Part shown: one piece after another, positions 55,801 through 57,649 of the stretch
Layout of the letters: every line of letters begins with the position of its first letter
How positions within the stretch are numbered: the first letter of the stretch is position 1
From: Rhyacophila brunnea
Lineage: Eukaryota; Arthropoda; Insecta; Trichoptera; Rhyacophilidae
Direction of reading: 5' to 3'
NCBI GenBank assembly: GCA_022495005.1
Contig: JAGYXB010000962.1
Location: forward strand, 1-64,000
Length of the DNA stretch: 64,000 bases
The notes under the pieces: model-generated
Told to the model about the DNA's origin: nothing
What the model saw: the letters and a program-made list of their open reading frames with translations, nothing else
Databases searched by the model: none
Translations under genes and position numbers: made by a program

Positions 55801-57547
55801 AGGCGAAGATGATGAGGACTACTCTAGGAATTATACAAAAAGTACGAAATTAAATTACAAACTACCTCTACTTAGCTGCAAAATATTAAACGTTACCAAT
55901 TTGTTATATTATTCTCCTTCGCTTCTCGCGCTCCGAGCCCTTTTTGTTAAGAGCGTACTTCAGTGAAACGGCAAATAATTTTCAACAGTAGGTGCGACGA
56001 AATTTCTCACCAGTTGAGGTGTCCGCAAGTCGATTTGTTTTGTCATGGCGTCGGATGAAAATATTCTTAAATCGTGTAAAGATGACTAAAAAACTTTACG
56101 TAGGTAACCTTACGTAGGTAGGTACTTAAAAAAGAAAACAAGTCAATGAATATAGTTTTATTATTAGTAATTTAACAATATACATAACATTAAATGGACG
56201 CATGGTGGATTTTTATAACAAATTATGTATCGTTCGGCACGCGTCATTTGCACAATTTTTTAGACCATGCCTCAACTGAAGTATAGCCTTAAGCATAGGA
56301 TAAGCTTGGTTATAAAACTCAATGGGCATTGGAAGATGCCAGGGGATGCTCTTCTTCTTATCGTGCCATCCGCTAGCGGATGTCGGCCACCATCAGTGTG
56401 ATCTTCGCTTTATCATCTGCTACCTGGAACAGTACGGTAGACCTGCACTCGTACCAACCGTTTTTAAGTACCTATACAAATCGCTATGCTCTTCTCCTTG
56501 TTAATTTTTATTCCTTTTCATCGCTACAACAGACCATGCGGCTCAATAATAGTAGTGTGGTACCTAGTTGAAGTTAAAAAAATTACATAAATATTCAGGC
56601 TATGTATTATGGCCCCCACATCCTGAAGCGGGCCCCAAGGCTAGGATCTTGTCAGGCCCCCCTACCTATCGCAAAGGTTAAAGGCAATGTGACACTCTAT
56701 ATTAGCGTTTTCCAAATGTCGTTCACGGTAAAATGAAGGGTGTTTAGTGTATTTTTAATATTTACATCCACTTGAATTATGGAGTTATCAAGTAATGACT
56801 CAATTAAAAAATACATCACACAATCACATATTCTAAAATACGAGTATAATCGTTATGAAAGGAAAATAGTGCCGCAGGCGACTTTTTTTACTATTAGTGC
56901 AAATTTGTCGTGTGTGTGTTTATCTCACTTATTTGGTCGACTCGCCACGCCGGGCCCCCAGGCTAGAGCCCTGTCAGCCCCCCCCCCTTGTGGGGGCCAT
57001 GGTATTGTGATATCACCGGAAATCGAACCTCAGAAAACCAGTGTCTTATGTATTGGACTACGAAGGCCGCATTGTCATTTCGGGATTTCTTTCTCACTTT
57101 TCACAAAGGTGTGTTGACTTATATATTCTGCTTGCATAACAACAAATATCACATTTAATAGGTTTTTTACCGGCATGTGTCATATTATGTTTAAATGATA
57201 CATTCTGCTTATAAAAGAACAATCATCAAATTTATATATTAGTATCTTTTTTGGTTGACTTGAAATAGTCAGAATTATATTCAAATTCCATCAAGTAAGC
57301 TCAGTTGATAGTATTAATTTAATAATCTATTTCTTAATTCTCATTTACAGCTACGCCCGACGCTAATCAGACTTGTATGAGATCATCAATGTTCTCCACA
57401 ATCATTGCGACAGGTTGCGTCCTACTCTGTCTGATGTCGGGAGCCTTGGTCGCAGCCTGGACCAAGCTGAGGAATCCGAAAGTGTTCCCCAATCAAGGAG
57501 AAGAAATGTTCGAGAGCTACGTTCAGCACAAGGGCAGAATAAAGTAG
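7818..57547 (+). CDS. Spliced gene for a ZP-domain transmembrane protein (12 exons, 5' end incomplete)
   Basis: Twelve GT-AG exons join in consistent phase into a 536-codon frame ending in TAG (exons 7818-7866, 9374-9583, 10618-10665, 34122-34305, 42330-42413, 47495-47628, 48209-48345, 49492-49646, 52496-52574, 54910-55072, 55670-55841, 57351-57547). Numbering residues from the first whole codon, the ZP domain spans about 165-418. ZP-N cysteines are 169, 199, 219 and 264; ZP-C cysteines are 343, 361, 404, 409, 413 and 418, with an extra one at 298. A basic site HKKR (426-429) suits furin-type cleavage, and residues about 486-508 are a membrane segment followed by a short tail. Family knowledge: insect ZP proteins (Miniature, Dusky, Dusky-like, Piopio, NompA) are apical membrane proteins that polymerise into cuticle-anchoring matrix after cleavage. 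Which insect orthologue this is cannot be settled by eye, so no symbol is given. No PAN or EGF module is seen. The start codon is not identified. Confidence 0.93.
8319..9120. mobile_element. hAT-type element with repeated AATCCCGGGATT motifs, copy 1
   Basis: Ends TAGGGAATCC and GGAATCCATA, with a near-perfect duplication GTCCTGTG/GTCATGTG (8311-8318, 9121-9128). Both subterminal regions carry several copies of ATCCCGGGATT. It lies in the intron between exons 1 and 2 and is related along its length to 50828-51536. No transposase frame. Confidence 0.82.
9374..9583 (+). CDS. ZP gene exon 2 (Ser/Thr-rich acidic linker)
   Basis: Exactly 70 codons between a TTTTACAG acceptor and a GTATGT donor, both phase 0. 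The peptide is rich in Ser, Thr, Asp and Gly, with a Pro/Arg patch near its middle (IIRPPTRGSGAR), has no cysteine and no recognisable domain. It forms the extracellular N-terminal spacer before the ZP domain. Such low-complexity linkers vary between insect orthologues, so support comes from splice phase and composition rather than from homology. Confidence 0.85.
9687..10340. mobile_element. TIR element (TTGCAATTTGAGACA family) carrying SINE 1c
   Basis: Ends AGTTTGCTATTTGAGACA and TGTCTCAAATTGCAAGCT; both subterminal regions are A/T-rich with TTTTTTAA and CACTTT. The SINE at 9940-10184 lies inside it. Related fragments start at 14684 and 42540. Confidence 0.72.
9940..10184 (+). mobile_element. 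tRNA-derived SINE family 1, copy c (with 20-nt poly(A))
   Basis: Complete copy with A and B boxes and the GATCCTATCAGGATC tail, ending in about 20 A, the longest tail in the family here and hence perhaps the youngest copy. It is inserted within a TIR element (9687-10340). The flanking repeat is short (ATGTAA). Confidence 0.9.
10618..10665 (+). CDS. ZP gene exon 3 (16-codon acidic microexon)
   Basis: A 48-nt, phase 0-0 exon reading NETREALTQESSEEEP, with acceptor TTTTACAG and donor GTAAGC. It opens with an N-glycosylation sequon (NET). Because it is a multiple of three with phase 0 at both ends, skipping it would keep the frame, so it could be a cassette exon. It is followed by the 23.4 kb intron. 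Confidence 0.85.
10830..11015 (-). mobile_element. Decayed LINE C-terminal fragment
   Basis: On the - strand LVDNRWTINTV followed by GMP and further motifs in the order of 2590-2820, with many stops. Nucleotide order (AGTTTTAGGGCATC, GTGG, TACCACTG, CATTTATCC or CAGCGGTTGTCCACT) matches 2676-2750. Confidence 0.72.
11294..11420 (+). mobile_element. tRNA-derived SINE family 2, diverged copy
   Basis: CCTCGTAGTCCAGTGCATAA head, B-box relic AGTTCGATCTC and GTGAGGTCAAAATATATTT tail start. More degraded than the 40.4 kb copy. Confidence 0.7.
11511..11672 (+). mobile_element. tRNA-derived SINE family 3, copy 1
   Basis: D-arm-like GCTTCAATTGGTAACAC and B box GATTCGAGTCC, then GGTGTCGTAT and a T-rich body ending GACGTGTTTTAAAAT. 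Body and end are shared with 21721 and 31886. Confidence 0.72.
11779..12436 (-). mobile_element. P-like THAP element, copy 1 (658 bp)
   Basis: Bounded by a perfect 8-bp target duplication GTTACACT (11771-11778 and 12437-12444). It shares end-to-end similarity, in inverted orientation, with 35546-36683 once that copy's insert is removed. Read on the - strand it begins CAAGGCCTGAAC, carries a THAP first exon (12116-12186) and ends CTATAGTCTAAG. The termini are only weakly inverted. An 8-bp duplication fits P or hAT superfamilies, and a THAP-containing transposase fits P elements. It is non-autonomous; no other coding part of a transposase is present. Confidence 0.8.
12116..12186 (-). pseudogene. 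THAP-domain first exon in P-like copy 1
   Basis: On the - strand, ATG at 12186 opens a 71-nt exon: M-V-L-C then, four residues on, a second Cys, and the closing ITFHR, followed at once by a splice donor GTAAG. C-x4-C near the N-terminus and a later FHR are the first half of the THAP zinc finger; the second Cys-His pair would be on a missing next exon. Three substitutions separate it from the 36 kb copy, two of them conservative replacements (I/V, N/D). It may be inert, or act as a promoter plus first exon that could splice onward. Confidence 0.72.
12700..13515 (+). mobile_element. Non-LTR retrotransposon (LINE) 3' fragment, reverse-transcriptase C-terminal part
   Basis: Reads HYKYLGTWVNEKWDQSQEIK, then SLRLRMVRCYVL, an in-frame stop at about 13113, EVWTLNQEMSRRLEVFEMWL and RRILKIPWTDRVTNVEVLNR, then a frameshift near 13315 into RGQKYSIPQLVIQGKINGK. 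This order (thumb region, then WTL...LEVFEMW, then DRVTNVEVL) is the C-terminal end of LINE reverse transcriptases common in insects. Stops and shifts make it a pseudogene. It ends GGCACAATAAGAAGA, as does the copy at 31557. Confidence 0.9.
13948..14288. mobile_element. Palindromic insertion with 15-bp flanking repeats
   Basis: Two arms of about 130 bp (13982-14110 and 14162-14285) are inverted copies sharing TTTACTCGACGTTTCGGGCT and GGCCATTATCAAGAGATATG. The whole is flanked by the perfect 15-bp direct repeat GATATAGTAAAATAG (13933-13947, 14289-14303). A single arm occurs at 49741-49930. Confidence 0.8.
14684..14940. repeat. Fragment of the TTGCAATTTGAGACA family
   Basis: Starts CAATTCGAGACATTTTTTTA and shares ATTTGAAATCGTTAAAGGAT with the 42.6 kb copy. 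No right end recognised. Confidence 0.6.
15962..16180 (+). mobile_element. LINE 3' fragment, third family, copy 2
   Basis: Direct relative of 3100-3345, from CTTAGAAATCGGGAGCATCA to CATTCGGTGTGCTCC, with indels destroying the frame. Confidence 0.75.
16181..18240. other. Intron 3 stretch without a recognised gene
   Basis: AT-rich; a CCGCCCCGCCCC Sp1-like string at about 17343-17354 stands out. A 96-codon frame at 16459-16749 has no domain signature. Confidence 0.55.
18241..18630 (+). mobile_element. MITE rich in GGCGTCCA-type motifs, copy 1
   Basis: Begins GGGTCTAGGACGATTTGGCA with CCGGGACAACTGGACGCC, and ends TCCTGGCGTCCAGTTGTCCC: inverted ends built from the same short unit. The interior (AAATAATGATTTAATCGT, GTAGTAGATAGAAA) recurs at 41170-41560 and, inverted, at 51936-52314. 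Confidence 0.75.
18780..19490 (-). mobile_element. Decayed LINE fragment with YADD motif
   Basis: On the - strand LLAYADDIDIIARSTKAQKE (the reverse-transcriptase active site) is followed by LHSTNDNRNIIVGSDAFETV and RINAANRCYFGL, then decayed tail sequence. Many stops and shifts. It is related to the 28.8-29.6 kb family. Confidence 0.85.
19786..20205. repeat. Dispersed repeat, intact host copy (GTATCACACTTCACC family)
   Basis: Shares TGCAGTTTGCCGTATCACAC, CATGTCTAAATAAAACACGG and the TCATCTCTTTCCGATAAGAA end with 53156-54705. It contains an uninterrupted single CCGTATAG (20106-20113) where the other copy has the hAT insertion. Confidence 0.8.
20280..20560. other. GC-rich island inside intron 3
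   Basis: A roughly 280-bp stretch far richer in G+C than the flanking intron, with several CpG-containing words (GCCGCGAGCGG, CTTCCTGCGCCG) and a CTCF-like CCACCAGATGG at 20534-20544. A 100-codon frame on the - strand crosses it, but it has no recognised domain. It could be an enhancer, insulator or undetected exon; I cannot decide. Confidence 0.4.
20977..21420. mobile_element. MITE, CAGNGCTCGAAATG family, copy 1 (444 bp)
   Basis: Ends CAGCGCTCGAAATGGA and CATTTCGAACACTG, with perfect 8-bp duplication CTCAATAC (20969-20976, 21421-21428). It is inserted in another repeat whose uninterrupted relative at 39805-39960 has a single CTCAATAC (39901-39908). Confidence 0.87.
21721..21837 (+). mobile_element. 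tRNA-derived SINE family 3, copy 2
   Basis: GGCTCAATTGGTAAAG, B box CGTTCGAGTCC, GGTGTCATAT, and the family end GACACGTTTTAAAAT. Confidence 0.7.
22478..22829. mobile_element. MITE with TIR ATATCGTCGGTGTTTTG (352 bp)
   Basis: The left TIR ATATCGTCGGTGTTTTGTAA and its inverse at the right end extend through AAAAGGGC and a weaker stretch, about 33 bp. Flanks are TA-rich, consistent with Tc1/mariner-type TA insertion, though the target duplication cannot be told apart from background. Confidence 0.78.
22830..27047. other. Intron 3 stretch, very AT-rich, few recognisable repeats
   Basis: Besides a fragment (about 25552-25625) of the GTATCACACTTCACC repeat and a tRNA-like head relic near 26045-26085 on the - strand, I see no element or exon. 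Confidence 0.55.
27048..27386. mobile_element. MITE with TIR ATTGCAGRTGGTATTGGT, copy 1 (339 bp)
   Basis: About 40-bp inverted ends: AATTGCAGGTGGTATTGGTT at the left and ACCAATACCATCTGCAATT at the right. No coding capacity. Confidence 0.72.
27608..27811. mobile_element. MITE with TIR ATTGCAGRTGGTATTGGT, copy 2 (about 204 bp)
   Basis: Inverted ends CTACAGACGGCGATGGTTAG and AACCAGCACCATCTGCAC, with interior CTTCTATCTATAAAATATCT matching copy 1. Confidence 0.62.
28085..28410 (+). repeat. Dispersed AT-rich repeat (ACTAAAACCAAAAACACTG family), longest copy
   Basis: Partial copies at 5990-6125 and 39570-39810 share GGGCAGTATATACCAAGTGT, TAATTTTGATTCATTAAAA and AAGATGCAACAATCTCATCA respectively. 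Confidence 0.75.
28803..29560 (-). mobile_element. LINE reverse-transcriptase C-terminal fragment, second family
   Basis: On the - strand: MSANKCYFGLLKHFKSRTLS, KTLVKPVLTYASETWTLTLR, ALNIFERKILRRIYGPIKDG, then after a shift GRRRRGRPKIRWLDG and DRWRELLEEAKTHTGLSRP. These are the ordered hallmarks of the insect LINE RT tail. Upstream (29341-29550) decayed palm sequence is readable with stops. Confidence 0.9.
29640..30075. repeat. Dispersed repeat, copy 1 (relative at 60.7 kb)
   Basis: Shares CCCCCTATAAAGTTGGTACC, AAAGTATTATTTCCACAAT and AATTGGAACTGCG with 60705-61110. A 61-codon frame on the - strand (29707-29892) is damaged in the other copy. Confidence 0.75.
30313..30618 (-). repeat. Dispersed repeat, copy 2
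   Basis: Inverted relative of 218-520, bounded by GTACTATCACGTGACGTCAC and TTTTAGCGGTTGGCC. Confidence 0.75.
30978..30993. repeat. (CA)n microsatellite
   Basis: A short run of about eight CA/AC dinucleotides in the 23 kb intron. Confidence 0.85.
31557..31866 (+). mobile_element. LINE 3' fragment, same family as 12700-13515
   Basis: 5'-truncated: begins at GTGACAAATGTTGAAGTTCT and runs to GGCACAATAAGAAGAAGAA. It is about 95 percent alike by eye to 13229-13517, but retains a segment (TCGTGGCTTAAGAACC) lost from the first copy. Confidence 0.88.
31886..32010 (+). mobile_element. tRNA-derived SINE family 3, copy 3
   Basis: AGCTTAGTTGGTAAGAGC (a good A box), B box GGTTCAAATCC, GGTGTCGTAT, then a T-rich tail. 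It begins about 20 bp after the end of a LINE fragment. Confidence 0.72.
32011..33600. other. Intron 3 stretch, nothing recognised
   Basis: AT-rich with no supported coding, RNA or repeat feature. Confidence 0.6.
33608..33764. repeat. 157-bp near-perfect hairpin MITE
   Basis: Two 70-bp arms (33608-33677, 33695-33764) differ at one base and enclose a 17-bp GC-rich loop with CTCGAG. The ends are GCCCGATTTCC and GGGAAATCGGGC. Transcribed as part of intron 3, it would form a long RNA hairpin. Confidence 0.9.
34122..34305 (+). CDS. ZP gene exon 4 (pre-ZP linker)
   Basis: A 184-nt exon after TTATTTTAG, with donor GTGAGT. It encodes residues 103-163 plus one base, starting VVFLSDSSAYVPVPALRA and ending RFRSNNTRVQ before the split His codon. 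The NNT is a glycosylation sequon. It is clearly richer in GC than the surrounding intron, as expected of coding sequence. No cysteines; it leads directly into the ZP domain. Confidence 0.92.
34408..34802. mobile_element. hAT-type MITE, CAGTGACGTCCCTAG family, copy 2
   Basis: Ends CAGTGACGTCCCTAG and GGGACGTCACTG with flanking 8-mers ACGGGATC and ACTGGATC (7 of 8). 395 bp, no coding capacity, beginning 103 bp after the donor of exon 4. Confidence 0.78.
35030..35186 (-). mobile_element. tRNA-derived SINE family 2, copy
   Basis: On the - strand: ACTCGTGGTGCAGTGCTTAA, CCTTCC anticodon region, B box GGTTCGATCCC, then GTGAGGTCAAAATA, the same tail start as the copy at 11294. Confidence 0.8.
35580..36048. 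mobile_element. hAT-type MITE nested in P-like copy 2 (469 bp)
   Basis: Terminal inverted repeats CAGTGGCGCACCCAGG and CCTGGGTGCGCCACTG, flanked by the perfect 8-bp duplication AGTGCGAG (35572-35579, 36049-36056). The uninterrupted P-like copy 1 has a single AGTGCGAG (as CTCGCACT at 12403-12410), which is the empty site. A run of 13-14 C lies at the right end. The interior includes sequence related to the GGGCC-rich repeat at 56.6 kb. Confidence 0.9.
36278..36348 (+). pseudogene. THAP-domain first exon in P-like copy 2
   Basis: ATG at 36278 begins a 71-nt exon encoding MVLCIVLKCGSRTNKQ, then EDGITFHR, ending at a consensus donor GTAAGT. The C-x4-C and FHR pattern is the start of a THAP zinc finger, and an exon break right after FHR or FHK is where many THAP genes have an intron. 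No matching second exon (C-x2-H half) was found downstream in the window. Confidence 0.75.
37408..38134. mobile_element. hAT-type non-autonomous element (727 bp)
   Basis: TIRs CAGGGTTTCCCAAACT and GTTTGGGAAACCCTG, flanked by the perfect duplication ACCTACAT (37400-37407, 38135-38142). A GGGCC-rich segment at about 37690-37930 is related in inverted orientation to 56609-57000. No transposase frame. It lies in intron 4. Confidence 0.87.
38143..39440. other. Intron 4 stretch with few features
   Basis: A GAGACGTCACTG relic of the CAGTGACGTCCC MITE family at about 38315 and the tandem array at 38825-38935; otherwise nothing. Confidence 0.55.
38825..38935. repeat. Degenerate tandem array of GGCGTCCAATTG-like units
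   Basis: Five to six consecutive 17-20 bp units (GGCGTCCAATCTCCC, GGCGTCCAATTGAGC, AGCGTCCGATTGTACC and so on) ending GGCGCCAAATCGGCCTAGAC, the same terminal sequence as the MITE family. GC-rich against its surroundings. Confidence 0.75.
39570..39960 (+). repeat. Composite of two dispersed repeats
   Basis: 39570-39805 belongs with 28085-28410; 39805-39960 (ACACAGCCAAGAGAGATACT through CTCAATACATACATATGATA) belongs with 20880-21490 and carries the empty site for the MITE at 20977. Confidence 0.72.
40400..40592 (+). mobile_element. tRNA-derived SINE family 2, full-length copy with 10-bp TSD
   Basis: tRNA-Gly-like head (CTCGTGGTGCAATGGGTAAG, B box GGTTCGATTCC), unique body, and an A-rich tail. 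Flanked by the perfect repeat CCCCGTTTAC (40390-40399, 40593-40602), the mark of LINE-driven insertion. The acceptor stem does not pair, so it is not a tRNA gene. Confidence 0.85.
41170..41560 (+). repeat. Partial copy of the GGCGTCCA MITE
   Basis: Shares AATACTTGGTGAGAAATTAA and CCTGGCGCCCAGCTGTACC with 18340-18630; the left end is lost. Confidence 0.65.
41868..42108 (+). mobile_element. LINE C-terminal fragment
   Basis: Reads LKALKWRWAGHIGRRRDNRW, a stop at 41947, then RPQGRPRGRWIDEMIKFCGS and EKWKQLEQAFIQQWIYSG with a natural stop. The same C-terminal motif order as 2590-2820. Confidence 0.88.
42330..42413 (+). CDS. ZP gene exon 5 (start of ZP-N)
   Basis: An 84-nt exon, acceptor GTTCACAG, donor GTAAAT. 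It opens the ZP-N subdomain with IEAECQDEYMKIRVGF, supplying the first conserved cysteine (169), then the FNGSF segment with a glycosylation sequon. A cysteine followed by an amphipathic strand and an Asn/Gly-rich turn is the usual opening of ZP-N in insect proteins. Confidence 0.95.
42540..42850. repeat. Fragment of the TTGCAATTTGAGACA family
   Basis: Starts AGCTTGCAATTTGAAACA, then AATCAATACGTATCTAAAAA and AAAGTCAAAGATAAACTCAC, matching the interior of 9687-10340 in either strand. Lies 127 bp after exon 5. Confidence 0.62.
42970..43170. mobile_element. Small MITE with TIR CCTA..GGGTCGCACAT
   Basis: Left AGTCGGGTCGCACAT with CTCGTCTCGAC, right GTCGAGACGA with ATGTGCGACTGGGCT: inverted ends of about 35 bp with a gap, 200 bp apart. 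In intron 5. The target duplication is unclear. Confidence 0.65.
43915..44118. mobile_element. MITE, CAGNGCTCGAAATG family, copy 2 (204 bp)
   Basis: Ends CAGCGCACGAAATG and CATTTCGAGCCCTG, flanked by the perfect duplication ATTAAAAG (43907-43914, 44119-44126). Subterminal GAACCGGAGCGC and GGCGCTCCGG motifs are shared with the other copies. An 8-bp duplication and CAG ends suit hAT. Confidence 0.88.
44760..44826 (+). repeat. Terminal fragment of the foldback family, 130 bp before the full element
   Basis: Shares ACGTTTTTCTTAGCTCG through CTTGCAATCGATTTTTAACT with the arm at 44960. The sequence between them (44827-44957) resembles 51640-51780. Confidence 0.7.
44960..46690. mobile_element. Foldback element with long inverted arms
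   Basis: The left arm (44960-45640) and the right arm (46255-46690, inverted) both begin TTACAACGTTTTTCTTAGC and share several hundred bp, including CCCGACTAGCTAGACATTTG and TACGTGCGTTACTATGG. The left arm contains a tandem internal duplication (the CACGATGCCAATGCATTT segment occurs at about 45073 and 45355). The roughly 600-bp centre has no recognised gene. No clear flanking duplication. It lies in intron 5. Confidence 0.75.
46760..46990 (-). mobile_element. Diverged LINE 3' fragment (same family)
   Basis: On the - strand it keeps AGACTGACCGAGTGACAAAA, CATTATGAGAGGATAAAAGT and ACAGCATTC in the same order as 13220-13350, heavily decayed. Confidence 0.7.
47495..47628 (+). CDS. ZP gene exon 6 (ZP-N, cysteines 2 and 3)
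   Basis: A 134-nt exon after TATTCCAG, with donor GTAAGA. It encodes PECMYINGSGRDYYEFYIQL and then NRCGT, giving the second and third ZP-N cysteines (199, 219), expected to pair with each other. NGS is a sequon. The frame also continues past the donor for about 45 codons, so the exon end rests on the donor and on phase match with exon 7. Confidence 0.95.
47778..48036 (-). mobile_element. tRNA-derived SINE family 1, copy d
   Basis: Antisense to the ZP gene in the 580-bp intron 6. The B box reads GGTTTGAATCC (one change). The tail region is expanded, with an extra palindromic ATAGGACCATAATATGGTCC segment between the GATCC-type ends. Confidence 0.85.
48209..48345 (+). CDS. ZP gene exon 7 (end of ZP-N)
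   Basis: A 137-nt exon, acceptor TTTGCAG, donor GTAAGT, encoding the fourth ZP-N cysteine (264) in the motif KVTCEYGYDFWKTVTFPFLD. Aromatic residues following this cysteine are typical of the family's last ZP-N strand. Two copies of the same tRNA-derived SINE, both antisense to the gene, sit close on either side of this exon. Confidence 0.95.
48393..48620 (-). mobile_element. tRNA-derived SINE family 1, copy e
   Basis: Antisense to the ZP gene, starting 48 bp after the exon 7 donor. Intact B box GGTTCGAATCC and A-box-like GGCCGCGCGGC, with GATCCTAATAGGATC tail. Confidence 0.88.
48716..48949. mobile_element. MITE, CAGNGCTCGAAATG family, copy 3 (234 bp)
   Basis: Ends CAACGCTCGAAATGG and CCATTTCGAGCCCTG, with subterminal CCGGAGCGC and GCTCCGGTGCG. 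The flanking repeat is imperfect (GTTTATTT/GTTTATTA with a one-base shift). It lies in intron 7, downstream of a SINE. A single related end also occurs at about 52661-52700. Confidence 0.78.
49492..49646 (+). CDS. ZP gene exon 8 (ZP-N/ZP-C linker and start of ZP-C)
   Basis: A 155-nt exon after TTTCTAG, with donor GTAAGA. It encodes TGNPVVFTLQPPECYMEIRN and then the segment GPVRVGDPLTLIIYMRS. GDPLTL is the hallmark opening strand of ZP-C in insect ZP proteins. Cysteine 298 lies in the linker region. Confidence 0.95.
49741..49930. repeat. Single arm of the 14 kb palindromic repeat
   Basis: Starts CGTAGTATATTCTTGGGTTT, includes ACTCGACGTTTCGGGCTCGT and AATGTAGTGTAGGTATGTGA, and lacks the opposing arm. 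In intron 8. Confidence 0.8.
50828..51536. mobile_element. hAT-type element with repeated AATCCCGGGATT motifs, copy 2 (709 bp)
   Basis: Ends TAGGGAATCC and GGAATCCCTA, with perfect duplication CACCAGAC (50820-50827, 51537-51544). Same family as 8319-9120, including the shared interior ACTATTTAAGACATTTATTG. It lies in intron 8 and has no coding capacity. Confidence 0.87.
51936..52314 (-). mobile_element. MITE rich in GGCGTCCA-type motifs, copy 2
   Basis: Inverted relative of 18241-18630: GGACAATTGGACGCCGCACT at one end, GCGCCAAATCGTCCTAGACC at the other, sharing ACGTATACAGAACGTAGACG. It ends about 180 bp before exon 9. Confidence 0.75.
52496..52574 (+). CDS. ZP gene exon 9 (ZP-C core)
   Basis: A 79-nt exon after CTTTTCAG, with donor GTAAGG. 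It encodes GFDIVVNDCFAHNG and IQLIDEYG; the split Gly is completed by exon 10, followed by Cys 361. The pair VxDCxAH and IDxxGC is highly conserved in insect ZP-C domains (cysteines 343 and 361, which normally pair). Confidence 0.95.
53156..53472. repeat. Dispersed repeat split by the hAT remnant (left part)
   Basis: Left part of a copy of the 19786-20205 family; the right part resumes at 54612-54705 after the 1139-bp hAT element. Confidence 0.8.
53473..54611 (-). mobile_element. hAT transposon remnant (1139 bp)
   Basis: TIRs CAGTGCTCCGCAA and TTGCGGAGCACTG with the perfect 8-bp duplication CCGTATAG (53465-53472, 54612-54619). On the - strand near 54180-54235 a short frame resembling the C-terminal dimerisation region of hAT transposases (FSTQVIIENNKQSCLKGL) can be read. 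A GGGCC-rich repeat is nested at about 53590-53983. It lies within intron 9, about 300 bp before exon 10. Confidence 0.85.
53590..53983. mobile_element. GGGCC-rich TIR element nested in the hAT remnant
   Basis: GGACCCCAGGCCAGGATCTT to CCCCCTTGTAGAGGCCATG, in the same orientation as 56609-57000 and sharing the internal CGCAGGCGACTTTTTTTACT. Confidence 0.72.
54612..54705. repeat. Dispersed repeat split by the hAT remnant (right part)
   Basis: Continues CCGTATAGTATACGGTCATC and TCTTTCCGATAAGAAATCTC as in 20106-20205. Confidence 0.8.
54910..55072 (+). CDS. ZP gene exon 10 (end of ZP-C)
   Basis: A 163-nt exon after TGTTTCAG, with donor GTAATT. It begins CPVDDKLISRF and ends in the cysteine cluster YIECDVRMCHGRCP (404, 409, 413). 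FETQVFAYMKTFRFTG is the conserved stretch before this cluster. It lies about 300 bp downstream of the hAT-type insertion at 53473-54611. Confidence 0.96.
55670..55841 (+). CDS. ZP gene exon 11 (convertase site and juxtamembrane stalk)
   Basis: A 172-nt exon after TATTTTAG. It encodes the last ZP cysteine (TQPCHWR) and the basic site NHKKRD, where convertase cleavage after R429 would release the ectodomain. Then comes the conserved-looking LSENINLFQSLRVLQEGE and an acidic stretch ending NYTK, with sequon NYT. The donor A|GTACGA is weak but is the one that matches the phase of exon 12. Without splicing, the frame runs to a stop at about 55964-55966. Confidence 0.88.
55944..56305 (+). repeat. 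Dispersed repeat with TACTTCAGT ends, copy 2
   Basis: GCGTACTTCAGTGAAACGGC to TCAACTGAAGTATAGCC, same orientation as 7370-7735, beginning 102 bp after the exon 11 donor. Confidence 0.78.
56356..56472 (-). mobile_element. LINE 3' end fragment (same family)
   Basis: Inverse of the terminal part of the 12700-13515 family: GGCACGATAAGAAGAAG on the - strand, and the GTACGAGTGCAG ... GTTCC ... GATGATAAAG order is kept. Confidence 0.78.
56609..57000. mobile_element. GGGCC-rich TIR element (best copy)
   Basis: Starts ATGGCCCCCACATCCTGAAG, ends CCCTTGTGGGGGCCAT. It shares CCCCTACCTATCGCAAAGGT and GACTTTTTTTACTATT with 53590-53983, and related pieces lie in 35716-36040 and 37690-37930. Confidence 0.75.
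57003..57067 (-). mobile_element. tRNA-derived SINE head fragment (family 2-like)
   Basis: On the - strand GCGGCCTTCGTAGTCCAATA followed by B box GGTTCGATTTC; it ends against the GGGCC-rich repeat at 56609-57000. Confidence 0.6.
57351..57547 (+). CDS. ZP gene terminal exon 12 (membrane segment, tail, stop)
   Basis: A 197-nt exon after TCATTTACAG. It encodes the sequon NQT, then a hydrophobic helix of about 23 residues (MFSTIIATGCVLLCLMSG and onward to AAW), and a 28-residue basic cytoplasmic tail starting TKLRNPKVF and ending HKGRIK. The TAG is at 57545-57547. This frame differs from another open frame over the same DNA, but phase with exon 11 and the clear membrane segment decide it. Confidence 0.93.
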
Positions 57548-57624
57548 AGGATTCCACACATTAACATTGAGAATTATAGGAATATTCAATTGAAGCAGTG
57601 TTGAATTAAAAAGTTAAACTGATG

Positions 57625-57630
57625 AATAAA
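57625..57630 (+). promoter_or_regulatory. Poly(A) signal AATAAA of the ZP gene
   Basis: AATAAA begins 78 bp after the TAG stop, followed by T/G-rich sequence (TGTATTTTGTATTTGG), a normal arrangement for an insect 3' end. The implied 3' UTR is only about 100 nt. Confidence 0.6.
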
Positions 57631-57649
57631 TAATGTATTTTGTATTTGG

